From Fibrobacterota bacterium (GTDB lineage: Bacteria; Fibrobacterota; Chitinivibrionia; Chitinivibrionales; Chitinispirillaceae), in contig JAEZKP010000075.1 in NCBI GenBank assembly GCA_023436145.1, forward strand, positions 25,868 through 89,867: DNA of 64,000 nucleotides, in the 5' to 3' direction. The notes beneath the pieces are model-generated. The model ran no database searches and was not told the DNA's origin. It worked only from the letters and a program-made list of their open reading frames with translations. Every line of letters starts with the position of its first letter. Position 1 is the stretch's first letter. This document shows positions 26,805 to 34,364 of this stretch, in pieces. A program made the translations under genes and the position numbers.

Positions 26805-27794
26805 CTATTTCTGCACAAGATGAAAGGTATAAATGATTGTTGGGACTTTTGCGCTATCGGTGTGCTTTGGAAACTCCCACTCTCTTAAATTCTGCATTAT
26901 TAATTGGCTTACGCGACCTGCAGAACCAGATTTAATACTGGGAGCTACAACTTTGCCATCCGCAGAAATGCCAAAAGTAACTGTCAGACTTTCCGGAACC
27001 GAAAAAAGCAGTTGAGAATGCAGTATATCATCTACCACCAATGGTCCATAATAATGACTGATCCACTGATGCATTGTTTCTTTGTTAAACCCAATAGGAG
27101 CAAGATCCTGCATCTGACCTTTGATAGCCTCACTGGCAAAGGTCTGCAGATTTGCCCCGGGTGTACAACCGTCTAAAGTAAGCTTATCTACCAGATCAAT
27201 CATACCCTGGGGAAAAAAATACACCAGTTCACCGGTGTAGCTCTGAAAATTGCGGTTATTACATATTAAACCCTCATTACTCTTATTCATTAACCAAAGC
27301 TCGTCTACCTGACTGTTCCCATAACAGGTGTCAGTACCGGCAATAAAAGTCTGGCGAATAATCCGTACATCACAAGCATAACCATTTTTGTCCGCACTTT
27401 CCCCATAAGGCATCAGATAACCAGTGCGGGCCAGGTACAAAGAGAGTGTATCTCCGGATGGAAATGTAATAAACCAGTTGATTACCTGCCAGATAATTCC
27501 ATTATCACGGATTTCCAGATGATCTGATTTTCTGACAGTATTATTCTGATTATTAAATTCACTTACCCAGAAGCCTGCAACTGCCTTTCTGATACTATCC
27601 TGCTGAGGTTCTGTTAACTGAGCCATCTTCTGCCGGGTCACATCGGCATCTGTATTAATAAAGCTGGTGAGTTGCGAGGGTAAACCATAACGGTTGATTC
27701 GGCTCATAAGTAGGAATCCAGTGATCAGAATAACCAAAAACATCAGACTTTTTAACAGAGATGATTTTGAGGAACTTTTTTTTGAGAAATGCAT
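26805..27794 (-). CDS. Membrane-anchored protein with TonB-C-like domain
   Basis: 329 residues. Basic N-terminus and one membrane helix (about 13-31), then a large periplasmic part of unknown fold (for example WQVINWFITFPSGDTLSLYL) and a C-terminal stretch VTFGISADGKVVAPSIKSG followed by LIMQNLREWEFP that resembles the TonB/GspC-type C-terminal energy-transducer fold (G-x-V-x-x-x-x-x-x-S-G ... L-x-x-W-x-F). The strong ribosome site AGGAG sits before ATG 27794. It precedes the hybrid kinase gene by 38 bases on the same strand, so the two, with the reductase, form one unit. No ExbB/ExbD genes are adjacent. TonB-like activity is only a possibility; AgmX/PglI-like TonB-C proteins are an alternative. 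Confidence 0.6.
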   Translation of the reverse strand: MHFSKKSSSKSSLLKSLMFLVILITGFLLMSRINRYGLPSQLTSFINTDADVTRQKMAQLTEPQQDSIRKAVAGFWVSEFNNQNNTVRKSDHLEIRDNGIIWQVINWFITFPSGDTLSLYLARTGYLMPYGESADKNGYACDVRIIRQTFIAGTDTCYGNSQVDELWLMNKSNEGLICNNRNFQSYTGELVYFFPQGMIDLVDKLTLDGCTPGANLQTFASEAIKGQMQDLAPIGFNKETMHQWISHYYGPLVVDDILHSQLLFSVPESLTVTFGISADGKVVAPSIKSGSAGRVSQLIMQNLREWEFPKHTDSAKVPTIIYTFHLVQK

Positions 27795-27875
27795 TCTTTG
27801 CTCCTGAGTACCGTTTTAAAATAATCCTGAATAATTAAACGAAATGGAAAATATAAAAATTACAAGACCTTCATA

Positions 27876-27905
27876 AAAATAGTAATGCCACACCAAAATA
27901 GTAAT
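27876..27905. repeat. Pair of 11-bp direct repeats upstream of folE
   Basis: AAAATAGTAAT at 27876-27886 and again at 27895-27905, a period of 19 bases (nearly two helical turns), about 120 bases before folE and 82 bases before the divergent membrane-protein gene. Such phasing fits cooperative regulator binding. The repeats are AT-rich, so chance is possible. Confidence 0.35.
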
Positions 27906-28024
27906 CACCCAAAGATCTATTTTGATCATGAGTTGTGATTGAGGGCGGATTTTGTTTATTTTTACTGTTGAAAATCATCTGGTTTTCAGTTTACCAGAAA
28001 ATTGTTCTCTATCATGGAAAGTGA

Positions 28025-28582
28025 ATGTTAATGGAAGAAGCGGTTCGGCAGATATTAAAATTCATAGGTGAAGACCCCAGTAGAGAGGGCTTATTGGATA
28101 CGCCCAAAAGAGTCTGCAGCGCATTTGAACATCTCATGCAGGGATATAAGCAAAAACCCGAGGAAATTATCAAAAAAGCAATCTTCCATGAAGAATGCAA
28201 TCACATGATAATAGTTCGGGATATTGAAGTCTATAGTATGTGCGAACATCACATGCTTCCTTTTTTCGGCAAATGCCACATTGGTTACATAGCACAAAAC
28301 AAAGTCTATGGTGTAAGCAAACTGGCACGGCTGGTTGACTGCTTTTCAAGAAGACTACAGGTCCAGGAACGACTGACCCAGCAGATCGCAGCCTCTTTGG
28401 TCACCCCGATCGATGCCGAGGGTGTAGGAGTAGTGATCGAAGCTCAACATCTTTGCATGATGATGCGAGGTGTGTCAAAACAGAACTCAAAGATGATCAC
28501 TTCAGCAATGTTAGGTAGTTTCAGGACTGAGAATGCCACCAGAAGTGAGTTTCTCAGACTTATCGGCATGGAAAGAGCGTGA
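28025..28582 (+). CDS. folE: GTP cyclohydrolase I
   Basis: 185 residues, the normal FolE size. It converts GTP to dihydroneopterin triphosphate, the first step of folate (or queuosine/archaeosine precursor) synthesis. Zinc ligands are visible in MCEHHMLPF (Cys, His) and the second Cys in HLCMMMRGV; the substrate motif PSREGLLDTP(KR) and GVSKLARLVDCFSRR are also typical. The upstream start choice is between ATG 28025 and ATG 28031 with GGAAAG in front; both are acceptable. It stands alone, followed by an intrinsic terminator at 28676-28704. No folB/folK neighbours here. Confidence 0.96.
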   Translation: MLMEEAVRQILKFIGEDPSREGLLDTPKRVCSAFEHLMQGYKQKPEEIIKKAIFHEECNHMIIVRDIEVYSMCEHHMLPFFGKCHIGYIAQNKVYGVSKLARLVDCFSRRLQVQERLTQQIAASLVTPIDAEGVGVVIEAQHLCMMMRGVSKQNSKMITSAMLGSFRTENATRSEFLRLIGMERA

Positions 28583-28589
28583 TAGAGAA

Positions 28590-28740
28590 TTTGAGATTTG
28601 AGATTTGAGATTTCTGATTTGAGGATTGGAAAAAGGATTGGAGATTTCTGATTTGAGGAGATTTTAGAATTTGCTCGGGAATCTGATATCTTTTTCCCGT
28701 TTTTAAAATCTAAAATCAAATATTTTAAATCTAAAATCTT
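28590..28740. repeat. Low-complexity GATTTGAG / CTAAAATC repeat region
   Basis: The left half is a run of seven- to eight-base units (GATTTGA) including a longer direct repeat GATTTCTGATTTGAGGA at about 28610 and 28644; the right half consists of AAATCTAAAATC units that are roughly its reverse complement. The folE terminator lies between the halves. Similar AAATCTCAAAT strings occur at 47618-47632 and in the last 80 bases of the window. Confidence 0.6.
28676..28704 (+). terminator. Intrinsic terminator after folE
   Basis: CGGGAA (28676-28681) pairs with TTCCCG (28694-28699) around a 12-base loop, followed by five T (28700-28704). Orientation suits the folE transcript, whose stop is about 95 bases upstream. 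The minus-strand reading has no T-tract, so it does not obviously terminate the convergent enzyme I transcript. Confidence 0.6.
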
Positions 28741-28750
28741 CTTGCCTGAA

Positions 28751-30502
28751 TTACACATCAACGCTGACAGGCAGCTTCTGCAGCACTTCCCCAAGAAGAC
28801 GCTTGTTAAGGTTTTTCAGCCAGTGTGACATATCTTCAGTAGACTCGATTGCTTCGATATGAGAGATACTCTCGGCAGCCTCAGCAAAATTAATATTGGC
28901 GATCAACTCTTTAATCAAGGGGATATTTCTGGGAATGACACTGAATCTGCGCAAACCTAAACCAACCAGAAGCACAGTATGTAAGGGATTTCCTGCCATT
29001 TCCCCACAGATGGAAAGTGGCATCCCGTTATCGTTGGCACATTTGATGGCGTTTTGAATGATACGCAGGAAAGCCGGTTCTATAGGATTGTACAGGTAGT
29101 TAACTTTTGCATTATTGCGGTCCGCAGCACTGAGATACTGAATAAGATCGTTAGTACCCACCGAAGCAAAATCGATCTCTTTCATGAATGTTTCCATTTC
29201 CATTATAGCCAGCGGAACCTCGAAGAGCACTCCGCATTTAGGCATTTTCATACCCAAATTCATGGCCACCTGAGCAATAACCGCTTTAGCTTCCAACCAT
29301 TCCTGCAAAGTGGTAACCATCGGCATCATTATAGAATAATCGTGATCGATTCCAGCTTTCATAATGGCAGTAATCTGGGTTTCGAAAAGATCTCTTCTTT
29401 CCAGGAAAATCCGGATAGCCCTCCAGCCCATAAACGGATTAAATTCCATTGGCATGTCAAAAAACTGGGGAACCTTATCTCCTCCGATATCCATCAGGCG
29501 AATAACACAATGTTTCTGTTTTGTTTTTTCCAGAATTTTTTTGTAATACACATATTGAGCATCTTCTGATGGCATTTCTTTCCTGTTTGACAACAAATAC
29601 TCAGTACGAACCAGTCCTATTCCATCAGCACCAAAATCGTTAGCATCATCCACATCTTCGGGCAAGGAGATATTTGCCAGGACATCGATTTGAACACCGT
29701 CAGTAGTGTAAACCGGTCTGCGCCATTTTGCCTTGAGCATTTCAAATGCATTTTCATCGAATGCCTGCTTTTTAAATCTACTGATAACTGTCGGTAAGGG
29801 TCGTACATATACAAACCCTTTTTCTGCATCAACCAGGACATGATCTCCAGGTCTAATATTTTCAGCAATGTTTCTGATTCCAGATACAACTGGAATAGAA
29901 TAGGAACGGGCAAGAATCGCAGCATGAGATGTCTTACCACCACTGGCAGTAATTACGGCCTGGATTTTGGATTTATCATAGGAGAGTATGTCCGTGGGAG
30001 TGAAAGTTCTTAGCACAACCAGAACAACCGGTTCCATAAATGTTTTGGTTCTGCCATCATCTTGGTAAAGATAGGAAATCAGCTTTTCACAGATTTCCAC
30101 CATATCGCTGCTTCGTTCTTTGAAATAAGTTGTGCCGGCAGAATCAAAGCGCTTAATAAAATCATTGGATACCAGGCGTATAGAAGTTTCCAGATCAAAG
30201 AGTTTAGTCGAGATGGTCTCTACCACCTGTCCAATAAAAGCAGGATCATCCAGGATATGCTCATAGATGTTCAGTATAGAAACATCAACAGTCGAAGATC
30301 CTCCCAGGTCGGTAATATATTGACGGTAATCTTTTTTAGCCCGCTCTCTAATCTCATTAAACCGCATAATCTCATCTCCCACATCCTGACGGGAGATCGA
30401 AACGGTAGAAGTCTGCTGAACTGCCCTTCCCACAAAATAAGCAGAACCCATTCCCCAACCGGATACCACAGGTATACCAGTTAATTTTGACTCTTTTTTC
30501 AT
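28751..30502 (-). CDS. ptsI: Phosphoenolpyruvate-protein phosphotransferase (PTS enzyme I)
   Basis: 583 residues, normal for enzyme I, which takes phosphate from phosphoenolpyruvate and passes it to HPr. The phospho-histidine lies in GGKTSHAAILARS (His193); the PEP-binding barrel shows VGLVRTE-like GIGLVRTEYL, IRLMDIGGDKVP, FNPFMGWRAIRIFL, and the active Cys in LSICGEMAG near residue 508. The N-terminus is a standard HPr-binding domain rather than a GAF (so not PtsP). Its ATG shares four bases (ATGA) with the stop of the glycogen-phosphorylase-like gene, so the two are translationally coupled. No HPr or sugar permease gene is in the window. All catalytic residues appear intact. Confidence 0.93.
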   Translation of the reverse strand: MKKESKLTGIPVVSGWGMGSAYFVGRAVQQTSTVSISRQDVGDEIMRFNEIRERAKKDYRQYITDLGGSSTVDVSILNIYEHILDDPAFIGQVVETISTKLFDLETSIRLVSNDFIKRFDSAGTTYFKERSSDMVEICEKLISYLYQDDGRTKTFMEPVVLVVLRTFTPTDILSYDKSKIQAVITASGGKTSHAAILARSYSIPVVSGIRNIAENIRPGDHVLVDAEKGFVYVRPLPTVISRFKKQAFDENAFEMLKAKWRRPVYTTDGVQIDVLANISLPEDVDDANDFGADGIGLVRTEYLLSNRKEMPSEDAQYVYYKKILEKTKQKHCVIRLMDIGGDKVPQFFDMPMEFNPFMGWRAIRIFLERRDLFETQITAIMKAGIDHDYSIMMPMVTTLQEWLEAKAVIAQVAMNLGMKMPKCGVLFEVPLAIMEMETFMKEIDFASVGTNDLIQYLSAADRNNAKVNYLYNPIEPAFLRIIQNAIKCANDNGMPLSICGEMAGNPLHTVLLVGLGLRRFSVIPRNIPLIKELIANINFAEAAESISHIEAIESTEDMSHWLKNLNKRLLGEVLQKLPVSVDV

Positions 30503-32904
30503 ATCACTTTCCAGATTTCACGAGCATATTCCAGAGTGGCTCTATCTGAGGAAAAATATCCTGAACGTGCAATATTCATAAGACAGGCTCTGGTCCACAT
30601 CTGTTCATCAGTGAACAACAGATCAATTAATTCCTGTTTCTTCACATAATCTGCAAAATCAATCAGCACAAAATATCGATCAGTATCACGCAGTGAAGAG
30701 ATCAGTGGATAAATCGCAGAACCATCGGATAAGGAGGGCAAAAGACTTTCCAACAAAGAGAAAATGCTGGTTAAACGCGAATCTTCCTGCAGATATTCCT
30801 GTGGCCGGTAATTTCCAATATTAAACAGTTCTTCAGAGCTTTTCCCAAAAAGAGAAATATTTTCAGATCCAACTTTCTCTGCCAGTTCCAAATTTGAACC
30901 GCACCTGCTGGCAATAGTATAAGCACCATTGAAGGCATATTTCATATTGAATGTACCACCAGCCTCAAATGAAGCGGTAGCAATCTGCTCAGAAAGATCG
31001 GCTGAAGGCACAATTCTCTCTGCCCAGCTCATCCCGAAGTTGGGAATAAACACCACCTGCATCTGACTTTTCACTTCTGGATCATTATTTATCAGGTTCT
31101 TTGTAACATTGATAAGATGAATGATTTGCTTGGCCAGAAAATCGGAAGGAGAGGCTTTTCCGGCAAGCACATGAATTCTTTTACAGGTTAAAACTGCACC
31201 TGCTTTAACCTGTAAGTACCTGTGCAGGATATACAGGATGTGCAAGACCTGACGCTTGAAAGGGTGAATTTTACCGCTCTGAATATCAAACATGACAGAG
31301 CAGTCTTCAACCTTAACAGAAAACTCTTTAAAATAGGAAGCTAAATACTCTTTAGCCTGCAACTTGATCTTTTGCAGAGACCGGAGAAACTCACGATCAT
31401 TTGCAAATTTTTCAAGCTCTACCAGTTTCATAGGTTCCGTGATCCATTTTTCACCAATTGCAGAAGTAATCAAATCGGATAATCTGGGATTTGCACATAA
31501 CAACCAGCGACGGTGCGCAATTCCTACTGTCTTATTGCAGAACTTTTCCGGGAAATAAGTAGCGTAGGCAGGGAAAAGTCTGCGCTTGATAATCTCAGAC
31601 TGCTCTCTGGAGATACCGTTGACTGAAAATGAACTTAAAACAGCCAGGTTTGCCAGTCTGATTCTTTTTACTTCACCTTCTTCAATAAGCGATAAGTCCC
31701 GTATTACATCTGCATCACCGCAGTAATTCTGGCGAATGTCTTCCAGATATATCTGATTTATATCAAAGAGTATCTGCATATGACGGGGCAGGATTTGTGC
31801 GACTTTGTAAACCGGCCAGGACTCAAGATTTTCTTTAAGAACAGCGTTACTGGTATAAGCAAACACATTTCGGGTAATTTTCCATGCCTTATCCCAGGAG
31901 ATATTCTCTTGATCTATAAGGATTCTCATGAGTTCCGGGATTGCCAGTGCACAACGGCTTCCAGTCAACTGGATGACCACTTTTTTATCAAACTCGGTGA
32001 TATCTTTATTGGATATTTTGTAACGCCGTATTATATCCTGCAATGCAGCACTGACAAAGAAAAACTGCTGTTTCATACGCAGCTCTGTCACCCGACGGAT
32101 ATCCTCTTCAGGAAACAATACTTTGGTGATACGTCCAAGTTGCGATTTCTCTTCACAAGCCCTTACATAATCACCATGATTGGCATAATCTGGAAGAAAC
32201 TCCTCAGAGGCACGTGCAGACCATAACCGTAAAGTGTTAACGATGTTGTTGTGATAACCCGGAATAGGTACATCATAGGGAATTGCATGCACCTGTTCAG
32301 AAGCTTTCCATTCGTAGGCTCCCAGAGAGCAGCTTGGCTCTCTGGGGAAACACTCCCCTGCGAAACCGACACAGCAAGAATACTCAGGTCTGACAATTTC
32401 CCAAGGATGTCCCCTGTGCAACCAGTCGTAAGGACGTTCTACCTGAATTCCGTTTTTTATATCCTGCTGAAACTGAGCATAATCATAACGTAACCCATAC
32501 GCCATTGCCGGCAACCCCAATGTAGCCAAGGATTCCAGCGAACAGACTGCCATGCGCCCTTTACCTGCATAGCCCAGCTCAAAATCATCTTCCTGAGCGT
32601 AGAGCTCCTCTATGGGGTAACCTAAAGAACGGACAGCAGCGGTAAATGGAGCCTCAATTCCCAGGTTAACCATATTATGTCGTAAATTTTTACCAAAGAC
32701 ATACTCCATGGAAAGGTAGTATACCCTTTTAACATTATGCTCTCTATAATTGTTTGTAGTCTTGATCCAGCTGTCAACCAATTCACTCCTGACAGCATAA
32801 GCCAGAGCCATATACTTGTCATATGAGGTGGCAGAAGTGTCATCTTTAGCCAGAAAATAACGGAGATAGCGGTAAAAAGTATCCTTGAGGTCGTTACTTT
32901 CCAT
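30499..32904 (-). CDS. glgP: Glycogen/alpha-glucan phosphorylase homologue with substituted active site (probable pseudoenzyme)
   Basis: 801 residues, full length and collinear with GT35 phosphorylases, including IVNTLRLWSARA (221-232), ALAIPELMRIL (319-329), the PLP lysine K655 in GTFNMKYAFNGA and the C-terminal IARSGYFSSDRATLEYAREIW. However, family-invariant positions are altered: the glycine loop GNGGLG is GYAGKG (111-116); the 280s loop NDN is EED; NDTHP is TGSRC (314-318), losing Asp and His; TNHTV is TSNAV (351-355), losing the His that binds substrate; NKTNGITPRRW is NKTVGIAHRRW (457-467); VKRIHEYK is SGKIHPFK (543-550); and the IHS of the GVAxIHS motif is EQS. The scaffold and cofactor site survive, so a regulatory, glucan-binding or altered-substrate role fits better than phosphorolysis. 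Good ribosome site (AGGAG) precedes ATG 32904; coupled to ptsI. Confidence 0.85.
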   Translation of the reverse strand: MESNDLKDTFYRYLRYFLAKDDTSATSYDKYMALAYAVRSELVDSWIKTTNNYREHNVKRVYYLSMEYVFGKNLRHNMVNLGIEAPFTAAVRSLGYPIEELYAQEDDFELGYAGKGRMAVCSLESLATLGLPAMAYGLRYDYAQFQQDIKNGIQVERPYDWLHRGHPWEIVRPEYSCCVGFAGECFPREPSCSLGAYEWKASEQVHAIPYDVPIPGYHNNIVNTLRLWSARASEEFLPDYANHGDYVRACEEKSQLGRITKVLFPEEDIRRVTELRMKQQFFFVSAALQDIIRRYKISNKDITEFDKKVVIQLTGSRCALAIPELMRILIDQENISWDKAWKITRNVFAYTSNAVLKENLESWPVYKVAQILPRHMQILFDINQIYLEDIRQNYCGDADVIRDLSLIEEGEVKRIRLANLAVLSSFSVNGISREQSEIIKRRLFPAYATYFPEKFCNKTVGIAHRRWLLCANPRLSDLITSAIGEKWITEPMKLVELEKFANDREFLRSLQKIKLQAKEYLASYFKEFSVKVEDCSVMFDIQSGKIHPFKRQVLHILYILHRYLQVKAGAVLTCKRIHVLAGKASPSDFLAKQIIHLINVTKNLINNDPEVKSQMQVVFIPNFGMSWAERIVPSADLSEQIATASFEAGGTFNMKYAFNGAYTIASRCGSNLELAEKVGSENISLFGKSSEELFNIGNYRPQEYLQEDSRLTSIFSLLESLLPSLSDGSAIYPLISSLRDTDRYFVLIDFADYVKKQELIDLLFTDEQMWTRACLMNIARSGYFSSDRATLEYAREIWKVI

Positions 32905-33278
32905 ATTTCTCCTGAAATAAAACCTGAATAAATTCGCGCTCCCTGGCGAAAATACCTGAATATTATAAAAATCGATATTATCCAGATCTTCCGGACTGGA
33001 GAGAAAGCTTGTATCCCGACAGTTTTAATTCAAAAATTTAAGCCGGAAATCACAGTGCTTTGATGTAATTATACATTCAAAATCGAAAACAGTGCACTAT
33101 AAAATATATTCCCCGCTGATGATGAGTTCAAATAGTAAGCGCATAATAATAAGTTGCTTAGGCTTTGTTTATATTTATGGTCAAGATTAATCCAGAATAT
33201 AATTTATAGAAATTAAAATCCCGAAATAGCTTGTTTTATCCAATTAACCAATTTATTTTAGACTTCTCAATAATTTTT
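32905..33278. other. Intergenic region between the phosphorylase-like gene and tRNA-Ser
   Basis: No coding potential recognised. It contains the AGGAG ribosome site of the minus-strand gene next to 32904, a TATAAT at 32957-32962 on the minus strand without a matching -35, and the tRNA promoter at 33231-33259. The rest is AT-rich sequence in which nothing was recognised. Confidence 0.5.
33231..33259 (+). promoter_or_regulatory. Probable promoter of tRNA-Ser
   Basis: TTGTTT (33231-33236) and TATTTT (33254-33259) are separated by exactly 17 bases. The predicted start, near 33266, gives a leader of about 13 bases before the mature tRNA 5' end, a normal distance. The hexamers match consensus only moderately. 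Confidence 0.42.
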
Positions 33279-33366
33279 GGAGGGGTGGCCGAGTCGGCTT
33301 AAGGCACAGGTTTGCTAAACCTGCGTAGGGGTAACCCTACCGGAGGTTCGAATCCTCTCCCCTCCG
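33279..33366 (+). tRNA. tRNA-Ser, anticodon GCU
   Basis: Class II cloverleaf: acceptor GGAGGGG (33279-33285) pairs with CCCCTCC (33359-33365), discriminator G at 33366; D-arm GCCGAGTCGGC region; anticodon stem CAGGT-TTGCTAA-ACCTG with anticodon GCT, reading AGC/AGU serine codons; long variable arm GTAGGGGTAACCCTAC; T-arm GGAGG-TTCGAAT-CCTCT. No CCA is encoded. The last 30 bases are antisense to the end of the ADP-ribosylglycohydrolase gene. Confidence 0.96.
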
Positions 33367-34305
33367 AATATTATTTCTTTTTTCCACAGCCTTTAAAATC
33401 AGCTTTTCTACAAGCTGACTACCATCTTTTCCACCTTCCAGACCCTCAAGTAACCATGATGGTATACAACTGTAACCCCAGAATGCACCTGCAATCGCTC
33501 CAGTCATAGCTGCAATAGTATCAGTATCTCCTCCCATGGAAATAGCGAAAAAAATGGAATCTTCAAATGAAGATGGATTGCGAAGAAATGAATAGATAGC
33601 CGCGGAAACCGCATCCAGAGCATCTGCACCATTTCCAACCAGTCTTACACTCTCATGAGCTGAGGCTTTATATTTTAAAGCCATGGCAACATCACCCAGC
33701 TTGATTTTATAAGCACTTTCTATTTCAAGTTCATAGAAACGAGCCATCCAGTCCTGCGGCGGAACCTGATTCAATGCTAAGAGCACTGCATAAGCCTGCA
33801 ACACAGCACCCGAAATGCCATAAGGATGAGTGTGAGTCAAACTGGAACAGAGCCTTATCTGTTCAGTGAATTCCTCAATTGACTCGATGGAGAAAAAAGC
33901 ACTGATCGGTGCTATTCTCATTGCTGCACCATCACCAAAACTGCCCATACCTCCATACAAACTTCCGGCAGCACTCTCAATCGGTTCCCCATTTCTCCAG
34001 CGCTCAATCACCTCCAACATTCCTCCACTGTAATGTCTCCATGGAGAAAACCTTCTGAGGAAACGCTGCTTTAAGGACTCCTGAACTATTTCCCCATTTT
34101 CCACCATTTCTTCCAGAACAGAAATGGTCATCTGGGTGTCATCGGTATAAGTCACCGGTGGATGCGAAACAAAGTAGTGCTGGTCAAGAGTTGGAATCAG
34201 ATCTGGTCCGTAACCCTCAAAAGATGCCCCCGCAGCATCACCTATCCAAGTACCATAAAGTAACCCCCGGAGCTTATCCTCGGAGTAAAGAAGATGTCTT
34301 TTCAT
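33337..34305 (-). CDS. ADP-ribosylglycohydrolase family protein
   Basis: About 322 residues of the DraG/ARH fold, hydrolysing ADP-ribose bonds on proteins or small molecules with two Mg ions. The N-terminal metal motif YTDDTQMT (Thr-Asp-Asp) and the C-terminal GGDTDTIAAMTGAIAGA, with the remaining metal-binding Asp, are both intact. GSFGDGAAMRIAPI and THTHPYGISGAV are also family motifs. ATG 34305 is preferred to an in-frame TTG at 34320, though neither has a strong ribosome site. The last nine codons (GEDSNLR and stop) run antisense into tRNA-Ser, and the stop lies in the tRNA variable arm; many database proteins show this tail because of tRNA read-through. No partner ADP-ribosyltransferase is visible. 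Confidence 0.9.
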   Translation of the reverse strand: MKRHLLYSEDKLRGLLYGTWIGDAAGASFEGYGPDLIPTLDQHYFVSHPPVTYTDDTQMTISVLEEMVENGEIVQESLKQRFLRRFSPWRHYSGGMLEVIERWRNGEPIESAAGSLYGGMGSFGDGAAMRIAPISAFFSIESIEEFTEQIRLCSSLTHTHPYGISGAVLQAYAVLLALNQVPPQDWMARFYELEIESAYKIKLGDVAMALKYKASAHESVRLVGNGADALDAVSAAIYSFLRNPSSFEDSIFFAISMGGDTDTIAAMTGAIAGAFWGYSCIPSWLLEGLEGGKDGSQLVEKLILKAVEKRNNIRRGEDSNLR

Positions 34306-34364
34306 TAATTGTGTCCACAAGAGTCTTAAATTTAATACCCCAGGAGAGGAATTTCAGACGCCAG

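Noticed and set aside
28590..28740. Possible CRISPR array
   Set aside because: Units are seven to eight bases, without constant repeats of 24-40 bases or spacers; no cas genes in the window.
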